Positions 47,169-54,260 of a DNA stretch of 64,000 nt are shown here, in pieces. The stretch is taken from assembly GCA_900472785.1 (NCBI GenBank), contig UCJH01000004.1, positions 1-64,000 on the forward strand. Reading direction: 5' to 3'. The notes below the pieces were generated by a model, which had not been told where the DNA came from, made no database searches, and was given only the letters and a program-made list of their open reading frames with translations. The number at the start of each line of letters is the position of its first letter. The stretch's first letter is position 1. The DNA is from Hyphomicrobiales bacterium (GTDB taxonomy: Bacteria; Pseudomonadota; Alphaproteobacteria; Rhizobiales; Rhizobiaceae). The position numbers and the translations under genes are program-made.

Positions 47169-47346
47169 TGGGTTTCTGGGGTTTCCGGTATAGGTTCGCA
47201 GCAGCGGTCAACTCCCGCCGCTTGGCTTTCCACATCCGGTAACCAGCGAGGGTGACAACCGGCCCCTGGAGGGTCGGTCGCCTTGCATCGTGGTCTATGA
47301 TGTCCCTGAAGACCTGAGGGAGCCTAGCAAACGGCTTCAAGTGCAT
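47143..47346 (-). CDS. Small basic phage protein
   Basis: 67 residues starting MHLKPFARLPQVFRDIIDHD, with a very basic second half (RMWKAKRRELTAAANLYRKP) and a Pro-rich end. The start lies 23 bp inside the end of the M20-like peptidase gene, so translation is probably coupled. It may bind nucleic acid, judging from charge alone. A GGTATAGG word lies inside the gene. Confidence 0.5.
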   Translation of the reverse strand: MHLKPFARLPQVFRDIIDHDARRPTLQGPVVTLAGYRMWKAKRRELTAAANLYRKPQKPSGPPRPSK

Positions 47347-48355
47347 TGTCCCCATACACTTCAGCGATCTCATCCATGAGCGTGTTGCGAGACAGGCCAT
47401 AGGACTGGAGGATGTTCGCGGCCACGTCGGGGTACGCCTTCACGAGGTCCTCCATCGACCCTGAAGAACGTCGATCCGGGAATGCCGTGTAGTTCTTCGG
47501 GTCGTCCCATGGGTCATCAAAGTCCCAGTTCCGGTGACCGTTAAAGCCGCCCCGAAAGTAACTCTTGTATCCCGCATATTCCACCACGGAGGGGTCACGA
47601 GCGATGACGATCTGGGTGAGGTCCAGGTTGACCATCGCGTTTCGCAGGGTGATCAGGAATGGGACGTGCTGGCTTTCGTTGCGCGTGTGCTGGTTATGGT
47701 ATCCCACGGAGATATTGGTGCATTCCGGCACGAGATGCGCGTATTCGTTGGTGTCGGTATAGGACCCCGTGTCGTCCGCCTTGAACCCCGACTTGATCCC
47801 CAGGGCAGTATCGATAGCCGCGCCGAAGCTAGCCGCAAAGCGCTCCGATGCCGTTCGTCCGTACATCTGATGCGTGATGACGCTGTCATAACCCATGCGG
47901 TCGAAGGCAACAGCCGCATCGATGTTCGCGAAGAACTCGGGGTTCCCCTTGGCGAGGTCGCGGGACCCGATACAGCCGCTCTCCTCCGCGTGGTGGATCA
48001 CGTAGACCCCAGGCACGTTCGCCTTGATCATCTCCGTCATGAGCCAGATGCCAGCGGTATCGTCGGCCCCCAGGCAACTCGATGTCAACTTAGCGGACTT
48101 CGACAGGCGCAGCATTTCGCCATCATAGGTCAGCGTCTGGATGCCTTCCTTGCCGTGCACGGTATCGACATGCGAGGACCAGAGGATGCGCGGGTCATCG
48201 CCAACGGTAAGCACTAGGTTTTGGAAGGGATCACGGGTGAAACCCAGGGGTGTCAGGAAGCGCTCGATGAACGCGGCCTCCGTAGGTGTCCCTGAGGGGC
48301 GCATGTAGGAGAACATGGCGAGGATGGTTTTTTCGTCTTGAGACAGCTTAGCCAC
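47324..48355 (-). CDS. Phage-borne M20/M28-like zinc peptidase
   Basis: 343 residues starting at GTG with AAGGAACCTATACC before it. The two-metal site of the M20/M28/M42 clan is complete: H62-x-D64 (SSHVDTVHG), the bridging D98 or D99 in CLGADDTAG, the general-base pair E124-E125 in HHAEESG, D152 in AVAFDRMG and H220 in GYHNQHT. The last 100 residues (from about 245) do not resemble the catalytic fold. An exo-peptidase or amidohydrolase activity is expected; the phage purpose is unknown. Confidence 0.75.
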   Translation of the reverse strand: MAKLSQDEKTILAMFSYMRPSGTPTEAAFIERFLTPLGFTRDPFQNLVLTVGDDPRILWSSHVDTVHGKEGIQTLTYDGEMLRLSKSAKLTSSCLGADDTAGIWLMTEMIKANVPGVYVIHHAEESGCIGSRDLAKGNPEFFANIDAAVAFDRMGYDSVITHQMYGRTASERFAASFGAAIDTALGIKSGFKADDTGSYTDTNEYAHLVPECTNISVGYHNQHTRNESQHVPFLITLRNAMVNLDLTQIVIARDPSVVEYAGYKSYFRGGFNGHRNWDFDDPWDDPKNYTAFPDRRSSGSMEDLVKAYPDVAANILQSYGLSRNTLMDEIAEVYGDNALEAVC

Positions 48356-48410
48356 GGTATAGGTTCCTTATGATTATGTGGGCTGCTGGAAAGGGTGAAA
48401 GAGGCAGCGG

Positions 48411-50216
48411 TTAAGCCGCCTCGATCTCGTCAAAACTCGCGACATCTTCGTTATCGGAGACATCAAGGCCAGCGAAAACGCGGTAGTCGTGGTCAGTTTC
48501 GTCAATCAGATGGTCAGCGACGACCTTGCCGTTGTCGAGAACGGTGGTCTCGTCGTCCGGGTAGTTCTCGCCGGAGAACTCACAGGTTGCCCCGTATCGG
48601 TCGAAAGCCGTCCGGCTATATGCCTCGCCATCGTACATAACCACCCGTGGTTCATAGTTGTCCGTATAGAGTTCGTCGGTATAGGCGCAGCGATACCATT
48701 GTTCCGTATAGCGTTCCCGAGAGACGACGGCATCCGAGATGTAGGCTTCGCCGTCGTTCGCCACAGTCATGCGATCCCGGTGGAAGTGCCCATCCGTGAT
48801 GATGCACGACCCGAAGTAATCGTCATAAGAGTCCTGGCAGATGTAGCCCCAGCCATCAACGTAGATCATGTCGTCTTCGTCGTGACCGGTCGATCCGCTG
48901 TAACCACAGGTTCTCCCGCGTCCCTTCGTGAGCCCTTCGGTTTCCCGGCACGGTATAGGACGGTTGCCGTCACCATCGTCAATGATAAGGTATTCCCCAT
49001 CATCGCAGACGTATCCGCCGACATCGAGGTACGGAGCCACGAAGGCATTGCCATGCGGGATGCGCTGCATACGGGCACCGAAGAACGCTTCCTCGCTAGC
49101 GCGTTTGTAACCAGCCGCCTCAAGGGCACCTTCAAGCCGACGATAGTCCCCGTAGAACTTCGGGTAATAGATCATCTTGTCCGGCCACACGAGGCACCGC
49201 GCATCGGCGCAGTCAAGGTCCCCGATGTACGCCTGGGCGAGGTCAGGACCGGCATAGGCACGAGCCGGATGTTCCGAGCCCTCATAGCCGTCCGTACCGA
49301 AGTGCATGCACGAGCCGTTGTGCTTGCCCTTATACAATTGTTCGATCTCATCGGCGTCAGCGGTGACCGAGAGTTTCGGCGGGGTCGCCATAGCGCTCCA
49401 CTTGACCGCCATGTTGTTGATCTCTTCGCCGCTGAGCACGTCGCTGAAGAACTTCGTGAGGTACTTCCCCGGCTTGATAGGGGTGCGGATGTTCCGTGCA
49501 CGTTTCTCAGGGGACTGGAAGTACATCAGGAGCCCAGGGTGCTTGTTGGACGGCGCTGGCATGTGCTCGACCCAACGGAGGAAGTTGTCCTTCCACCAGT
49601 CAAAGTCCTTCCAGGGGTTCCCGCTGCTATATGTGTAGAGAGAGAAGTTGCCGGGGTGATCCGAGTCTGAAGGGCTTTCACCATAGCCCTGGGAAACAGG
49701 GTGCAAGATCAGATGAACCACGGAGGTCGCATGGTACACGTTCCGGCGCACATCATTGTGCAAGTTATACGCCGCGCCGGTATCAAACCCCGCGCCCGGA
49801 TTGTTCCGGTATAGGTATCCCATGGTGCCATAGGACCGGAACGCACCTGAGGGTGCCCCCGAGACATCCGTGACCGTCACCCGGTCACAATCATCGAACA
49901 TATACTTGATGCCCTCGGGCAACGGCGGACGAACATGGATATCTGCGGACGCGGCTGCGGGTTCCGTGGCGAGGACGGGCGTTACTTCGGTCATGACGGG
50001 TGATCCTTGGTTGGATGTTGGGATTTCGGTGAAGGCTCGGCCGTAGAAGTCCTGAAAGGACCAGCGGCCACTGACGGTGACCCGAGGTGGGGCAGCTTCG
50101 ATGTCATCGAGCACGAGGACGTTTGCGGATCGGCCATAAAGGACGAGGTCCTGCATCACCCGACGCTCAAGTTGGCTGTAGTCGATGAAGGGAATTAACT
50201 GCGATAACGTAGGCAT
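48411..50216 (-). CDS. Large Cys-rich modular phage protein of unknown function (601 aa)
   Basis: I do not recognise the family. Residues 1-75 are mixed and 76-105 form an Ala/Pro/Thr-rich linker. Residues 110-400 look like one globular domain with NVYHATSVVHLILHPVSQGY and many aromatics. Residues 400-580 form repeated modules of about 30 residues in which a C-x2-[ST]-[GD] element (CGYSGS, CAYTDELY, CEFSGENY) alternates with a VxxDGxAY hairpin (YVDGWGY, NDGEAYI, MYDGEAY, LDNGKVV). The end is strongly acidic. Paired cysteines suggest zinc-ribbon-like folds. Its ATG overlaps the upstream stop (TAATG). Confidence 0.65.
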   Translation of the reverse strand: MPTLSQLIPFIDYSQLERRVMQDLVLYGRSANVLVLDDIEAAPPRVTVSGRWSFQDFYGRAFTEIPTSNQGSPVMTEVTPVLATEPAAASADIHVRPPLPEGIKYMFDDCDRVTVTDVSGAPSGAFRSYGTMGYLYRNNPGAGFDTGAAYNLHNDVRRNVYHATSVVHLILHPVSQGYGESPSDSDHPGNFSLYTYSSGNPWKDFDWWKDNFLRWVEHMPAPSNKHPGLLMYFQSPEKRARNIRTPIKPGKYLTKFFSDVLSGEEINNMAVKWSAMATPPKLSVTADADEIEQLYKGKHNGSCMHFGTDGYEGSEHPARAYAGPDLAQAYIGDLDCADARCLVWPDKMIYYPKFYGDYRRLEGALEAAGYKRASEEAFFGARMQRIPHGNAFVAPYLDVGGYVCDDGEYLIIDDGDGNRPIPCRETEGLTKGRGRTCGYSGSTGHDEDDMIYVDGWGYICQDSYDDYFGSCIITDGHFHRDRMTVANDGEAYISDAVVSRERYTEQWYRCAYTDELYTDNYEPRVVMYDGEAYSRTAFDRYGATCEFSGENYPDDETTVLDNGKVVADHLIDETDHDYRVFAGLDVSDNEDVASFDEIEAA

Positions 50217-50224
50217 TAGGACAA
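50202..50224. repeat. 23-bp repeat at the end of two early genes (with 50411-50433)
   Basis: CGATAACGTAGGCATTAGGA plus CAA matches 50411-50433 at 20 of 23 positions. Each copy covers the last codons (TTG-TCC-TAA in the sense direction) of a small early gene and the start signal of the next. It looks like a local duplication. The first copy contains the operator-like word CGATAACG; the second has CGTTAACG. Confidence 0.6.
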
Positions 50225-50395
50225 ACCACAGGCTTTGAGGAAACGGTTCACGTCGAACCGGGGATTGAGGGCCAGCAGTTCCCCTGCAAGGTCCTCCGCG
50301 AGGTCACTCAGGATGTCGTGCTCATCCTTGTCGAGTTTCATCATCACCTGTCGCTTGAACGCGGCGGCGATCAGTTCATAGTCCTTACGGGTCAT
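50216..50395 (-). CDS. Small early phage protein (59 aa)
   Basis: MTRKDYELIAAAFKRQVMMK begins a fully helical, soluble protein that continues DEHDILSDLAEDLAGELLAL and ends RFDVNRFLKACGLS. Small helical proteins of this make-up are common in early regions of tailed phages; none has a function I can assign. The ATG directly follows CCTATACC with GGAGG 11 bp before it. It is coupled to the next gene through a TAATG overlap. Confidence 0.65.
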   Translation of the reverse strand: MTRKDYELIAAAFKRQVMMKLDKDEHDILSDLAEDLAGELLALNPRFDVNRFLKACGLS

Positions 50396-50424
50396 GGTAT
50401 AGGTTACCTCCGTTAACGTTGGTA

Positions 50425-50514
50425 TTAGGACAAGGCTATGCTGGCGAGGACGCCGAGACCGACGATCCCGAACGTGGCGCAGAGCATGATGAGGCTTTCC
50501 GCGAGGGCATCCAT
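50425..50514 (-). CDS. 29-residue membrane peptide, first early gene
   Basis: MDALAESLIMLCATFGIVGL, then GVLASIALS: a single hydrophobic helix with a short acidic N terminus. GGAGATAACCC lies before the ATG. It ends 29 bp before the start of the 59-residue gene and is the first well-supported frame after the promoters at 51079 and 51335. Tiny hydrophobic early proteins can depolarise or remodel the host membrane or be subunits of larger complexes; which applies cannot be told. Confidence 0.5.
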   Translation of the reverse strand: MDALAESLIMLCATFGIVGLGVLASIALS

Positions 50515-51078
50515 GGGTTATCTCCAGGGTTGATTGCATTAATGAGCGACACCATGAGAGGTGCCGCCTTTAAAACAATCCAGCGTTGGGCATGCTTTAG
50601 CCTCACGGAACGCTGTAGTTCCGACCGCTTATCAGGTCAGCGCGGCAAAGACCTGTTGCCCTATAGACAACCAAGAGGGAGACTATTGGCATTCGCGCCC
50701 CTCTTCCCCTCCTCACTATTCGTTCGTTATGATCACTCGCTATTCCAGCGCATTCACCGGGTTTACTCACAGAGCCTTCGGACTACCCAGCACGTCGCCA
50801 AACGACGCACCTCGGCTTACTAGCTGACAAGGTTTGGACCCCTTGCCCCGTACTCTGTTTTTGACCCGCTTCAGCTACGCCGTACTTGTTTGAGCGGTAA
50901 CGATCGGTCGATAGACATTTCAGGACGGTCTATCAGCGGCTGGATTGAGGGGCACACGGTTATCCCGTTATCCTTGCAGACATGCCAACAATCCTATTCG
51001 GTTTTCAAAGAACACTCAGGGCTTCCACCTGGGACCGCTTTGGACTGTTAGGCCGCCCGCCGCTCTGTTTGTGTCTTA
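50515..51078 (-). ncRNA. Structured, gene-poor early leader RNA (candidate)
   Basis: About 560 nt between the promoter at 51079 and the first early gene. It has no minus-strand frame of 60 codons but many short perfect stems: GATAGAC/GTCTATC (50910-50934), CGGAAC/GTTCCG (50606-50623), GGCAA/TTGCC (50644-50660), CGTCG/CGACG (50793-50807) inside AGCC/GGCT (50773-50817), CAAGG/CCTTG (50828-50845), and GCGACACC/GGTGCCGC with one mismatch (50546-50567). One 29-codon frame (50603-50692, MPIVSLLVVYRATGLCRADL) has an AGGGG signal and could be coding instead. No known RNA class is recognised. Confidence 0.45.
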
Positions 51079-51107
51079 AATCTAGTTGTCTTCGTTATCG
51101 TAGTCAA
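51079..51107 (-). promoter_or_regulatory. Early sigma70 promoter P1
   Basis: TTGACT, 17 bp, TAGATT on the minus strand. It lies in a 31-bp direct repeat (51078-51108) with the P2 copy at 51334-51364, differing at one base. CGATAACG lies one base after the -35 element. A 37-codon frame (51048-51161, MLENAAGTNTFELSSKRGLT) with an AGGA signal runs through it and could be read from P2. Confidence 0.65.
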
Positions 51108-51334
51108 TCCCCTTTTTGAAGATAATTCGAAGGTGTTTGTTCCTGCCGCATTTTCCAGCATATCTATCCTGTTAGCCGTAGCAAGTCGGATGTTAGAGAC
51201 CCAGTGAACCGGTGGATACCTTGAGGTATCAAGACAAGGGATAAGACAGCGATGTCGAAGAACTCAGGAACCCCGACGCGCTGTAAGTGCGCTGGAGGAG
51301 CCCTGCCCGGTCGCCTTTCGATGACCGTGACTAA

Positions 51335-51363
51335 AATCTAGTTGTCTTCGTTATCGAAGTCAA
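51335..51363 (-). promoter_or_regulatory. Early sigma70 promoter P2
   Basis: TTGACT, 17 bp, TAGATT on the minus strand, 256 bp upstream of P1 and 30 of 31 bases identical to it, again with CGATAACG beside the -35. In one frame both repeats read ID[FY]DNEDN then stop, but no ATG, GTG or TTG precedes them, so the promoter reading is preferred. Between P2 and P1 a hairpin GATACC-TTGA-GGTATC (51215-51230) is present. Confidence 0.65.
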
Positions 51364-52180
51364 TGGGGTATTTGGAGATATCTTGAGGCGAGGTGTCGTC
51401 GGTATAGGAACCCAGAGAACCCGCGCATTACGCCCGTGCTATATATGCAAGGGTCGATGGATCACCGATTGTTACCGATTGTGTAACCGTGTGTAACATA
51501 ACGTGATCACTCTGTTGCCGTTGGAGGGATCACTTGAGGTGCACCCTAGGTTTACCCTAGGTGGAAAAATGTGGGAGGGCACACGTAAGCGAATAGGTGC
51601 TGACAGCGTGAACCCTGAGAACCCCATGGTTTACCCCTGCCCTGCTACCTTTACAGATGCTACATCTAGCAGCACACTCAATGATATCAATGGGTTAACT
51701 GAGACTGTGCCGCTCGATCGTGCCGTATAGGGCACTTTGGGACGCTCTGGCGGGGTGGCACGGGGGGATCGTGAGCGTAGGGGTATATACGTATGGGGAT
51801 GGAGATTTTTTACAAAAAGGTCGCTGGGTGTCCCTCAAGGGAAACCCGATGTGCTCCACAGGACTCACAGGAGGCCGTACAGAGCGATGGAGGAGTAGTC
51901 GGCTAGGGTGGTGGCCGGGAGACCTCTGAGACTCTCCTGGGGCTCCCCTGAGGGACACCCAGGGAGCTACATCAAACCAAGCTGAGGGGAGAGACCCTGA
52001 AGGACACTCAAAGGGAACTTACAGTTCACTCCAGGTGTCCCTCGGGGTTATCTCTTAGGTATAATACTACTGGTCAATAACCTATAATAAACCTAGGATG
52101 TCTCTAGGTTAACTCTAAGTTAGATAGGGTAGCAAAAGAAGAAGGAGAAGTCAATATACCTTGTCTTCACTTTCCTTGTC
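51364..52180. other. Gene-free region after TerL: expected junction of virion genome ends
   Basis: About 800 bp without a credible gene on either strand. It holds ACCGATTGT twice (51464, 51474), GTGTAAC twice (51481, 51491), a doubled ACCCTAGGT near 51543-51562, a perfect 14-bp inverted pair CTGGGTGTCCCTCA/TGAGGGACACCCAG (51824-51837 and 51949-51962), a hairpin AACCTAG/CTAGGTT near 52093-52113, and an AT-rich stretch (52060-52150) with promoter-like TTGACT-17-TACCCT and TTAACC-17-TATTAT on the minus strand. In T7-like phages the terminal repeats lie between the large terminase and the early promoters, which is exactly here. Confidence 0.5.
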
Positions 52181-53908
52181 TTAGATGAGGCCATTCTTGC
52201 CTCCCCAAGTTACTCTATGTGTACCGAACACCTTGTTTAGGGGGCTCAGGTGCAGCTTGGCAACCTCGGCCCTCATGGCCTCCTCGTGGACCTGGGAGGC
52301 TGTCTTTCGAGCGTCTTGGTTCATCAGCTCCACGAAGTGTCCCACGAGCATCGCTAGGGCGTCCACACGGTCGTCGTGACGCAGGGCGTCCTTCATCCGG
52401 CAGATGTGTGTCATCTGGTGGAAGAGGCTCTTGTGCGACCGCATGAGGCCCTCGTAGACCTGGATGGTGTTGTGGTCCTCTTCTACTACGGAGGGATCGA
52501 CAATCAGGCGGTGCTGAGAGATGACCGGTTCCAGGATGTCCAGGATGCGCATCTCTTTCATCGTGTTGGAACGAACCTCCACGATCTCAGCGTACACCCC
52601 TGCCCTTAGGAGAACCGGTTCGAGCAGCTTGCCGAACATGCCGTCACCGAAGTTGCTCTCGATGACAATCGTCTGGACCTTGTGGACCTTGGCGATCCGC
52701 ACGAGTTCATCGAGTGTCTCGGGGTCGTAACCGCCCTGGAGACCACCTGCCTTGGGGACCCAGATGTTCGACGCCAGCATGTAGCCGACAGCGTACCCGG
52801 TCTCGTCCTTGCCTCGGCCCGAGGGGTCGATGGACATGACGCGGTGCTGGTAGTCTTCCCACTGGGCAGAGTGTCCGGCAGCGGAGAAGTATTTGTCCCC
52901 GGCCATCCCGTAGAGCGGGAGGTCCTTGAGGTGCCTGTCGGGGTTCGGGAGCCAATGGACATCGTAGGGTGCCTTCTGAGGGGGCACCGGCATGATGATC
53001 AGGTTCTTGAGCTTCAGCGGATAGCGCTCCTCGTCGGAGAGCTTGGTGTTCAACATGAACTGCAACTGGTAGCCAGCGGCACCGTACTCCGAGCGTCGGT
53101 CGATCAGCTCGTCCAAGTCGAAGCGCTCGGGGTCCACGGCGTGACCGTAGTGACCCTTGAGGAACATCGCCTCCACCATCGGGGCAAGATCATCCCCGTA
53201 GCCTGGGCGTTCCTCCTGGGTGGGCACCTGGGAGGGCCAGATGCGCTTGGTGAACGTCTCGGGCAGCTTGTTGTAGATGCTGTCCTCGGTCTGCGGGGTT
53301 CCCAGGTAGATGATCCGGGCGTGGTCCAGCGGCTTCAGGATAGCCGAGTATTCTTTGGTCTTCTCGATCAACTGGTCACGAGCTGCGACCGTCTGGGAGT
53401 TGTTCCACACCTCCACGTCGTCAGAGACGATGATGTCAGCACGGCCACCAGTGAGCTGGCTGTCGATACCCTTGGCGAACACCGAGGGTGTCTGGTCGGG
53501 CTCTGCGGGTCCTACGTCGAACTCGACGCGGGAAGATCGCTGTGCCGGACGGGGCTTCAGGTGGTGAAGCTCGGGGATCAGATTGATCAACTGCATCGTG
53601 AACGTGACGAAGTTGTCGGCACGGTTCTTGGAGGCCGAGACCACCATGATCTTGAGTTGCGGGTTGCAGTAAAGACACCAGAGCACGAAGGCTGAGGTCA
53701 CGAAGGACTTCCCGATCCCTCGGAAAGCCTCGATGCAAATCTTGTTGGGGCCGGTCTGGAGGAACCGGGCGATGTCATACTGGGCGGCTGTCGGGTCTGG
53801 GAGGTTGATGTACTTCCAGACGAGCCACATGAACTTGCGGAAATCCGCACGTAGCGGATCGGCCTCGACACCAGCGGTGGAGGACTTCAGGGCTTCCTTG
53901 TAGGTCAA
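52181..53908 (-). CDS. Terminase large subunit (T7 gp19-like)
   Basis: 575 residues. The packaging motor that cuts and pumps phage DNA into the head. Walker A G64-IGKS in EAFRGIGKSFVTSAF, Walker B at 159-166 (IIVSDDVE), and a C-terminal RNase H-like nuclease with MSIDPSGRGKDETGYAVGYM near 355 and a distal Asp in RHDDRVDALAMLV. The adenine-motif and the DPT.AQ.DIARFLQTG N-terminal part are as in the T7 group. It is the last late gene, as in T7. Confidence 0.92.
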   Translation of the reverse strand: MTYKEALKSSTAGVEADPLRADFRKFMWLVWKYINLPDPTAAQYDIARFLQTGPNKICIEAFRGIGKSFVTSAFVLWCLYCNPQLKIMVVSASKNRADNFVTFTMQLINLIPELHHLKPRPAQRSSRVEFDVGPAEPDQTPSVFAKGIDSQLTGGRADIIVSDDVEVWNNSQTVAARDQLIEKTKEYSAILKPLDHARIIYLGTPQTEDSIYNKLPETFTKRIWPSQVPTQEERPGYGDDLAPMVEAMFLKGHYGHAVDPERFDLDELIDRRSEYGAAGYQLQFMLNTKLSDEERYPLKLKNLIIMPVPPQKAPYDVHWLPNPDRHLKDLPLYGMAGDKYFSAAGHSAQWEDYQHRVMSIDPSGRGKDETGYAVGYMLASNIWVPKAGGLQGGYDPETLDELVRIAKVHKVQTIVIESNFGDGMFGKLLEPVLLRAGVYAEIVEVRSNTMKEMRILDILEPVISQHRLIVDPSVVEEDHNTIQVYEGLMRSHKSLFHQMTHICRMKDALRHDDRVDALAMLVGHFVELMNQDARKTASQVHEEAMRAEVAKLHLSPLNKVFGTHRVTWGGKNGLI

Positions 53909-53933
53909 AGGGTTGCTCGGGGGAGAAGAGGGC

Positions 53934-53958
53934 CCGAGGGAACAAGAGCCCCCCTCGG
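53934..53958 (-). terminator. Hairpin between the 80-aa gene and TerL
   Basis: CCGAGGG/CCCTCGG stem (7 bp, 11-nt loop), followed on the minus strand by GCCCTCTTCTCCCCC. The pyrimidine run resembles the one after the hairpin at 56146-56173, suggesting both are attenuating terminators of the late operon. Confidence 0.4.
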
Positions 53959-53969
53959 GTGGTCGTATG

Positions 53970-54212
53970 TTAGTCGTCCAGGGCGACCGGGCTCACGGAG
54001 ACCTTAGCGGTGCCCGTCAGGGTGGCCGTCAGGGTGCACTCGGGGAGAGCCAGGAAGGTGTACCCAGAGGCCGACTTGGTCAGCTCAGTCAGCGGAGTAG
54101 CCGTGAGGCCCTCCGTGCTGATGGACACCGCGAGGGCACCCGTGGGGATGTCGTACTGGACGAAGTAGTAGCCGCGCTTGATGCGCTTCGGCGTGGCGGT
54201 TGCAAGGAGCAT
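53970..54212 (-). CDS. Small beta-rich phage protein (80 aa)
   Basis: MLLATATPKRIKRGYYFVQY, then alternating Thr/Ser/Val strands (GLTATPLTELTKSASGYTFL, TLTATLTGTAKVSVS). The make-up is that of a small virion decoration or Ig-like domain, not an enzyme. It lies between the SGNH hydrolase and TerL genes; its start has TAATAGAAAGAGAGCACC before it. A perfect ACTGGC-AGG-GCCAGT hairpin lies upstream at 54237-54251. Function unknown. Confidence 0.6.
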   Translation of the reverse strand: MLLATATPKRIKRGYYFVQYDIPTGALAVSISTEGLTATPLTELTKSASGYTFLALPECTLTATLTGTAKVSVSPVALDD

Positions 54213-54260
54213 GGTGCTCTCTTTCTATTAGGGAGGACTGGCAGGGCCAGTGGCAGGAGA

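Noticed and set aside
48489-49670. 393-codon + strand frame opposite the 601-residue phage gene
   Set aside because: The minus-strand gene is coupled to its neighbours and has patterned cysteines; the + frame lacks a ribosome site and any motif.
50419-50823. 134-codon + strand frame across the early leader
   Set aside because: It runs against the phage transcription direction, lacks a ribosome site and has no protein-like pattern; the region fits a leader RNA better.
51048-51161. 37-codon minus frame through promoter P1 with an AGGA signal
   Set aside because: The duplicated part is better explained as a promoter; the peptide is Thr/Arg-rich with no pattern. Mentioned under P1 but not called as a gene.
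51503-51958. Short frames on both strands in the region after TerL
   Set aside because: Low-complexity translations without ribosome sites in a repeat-containing region; treated as non-coding.
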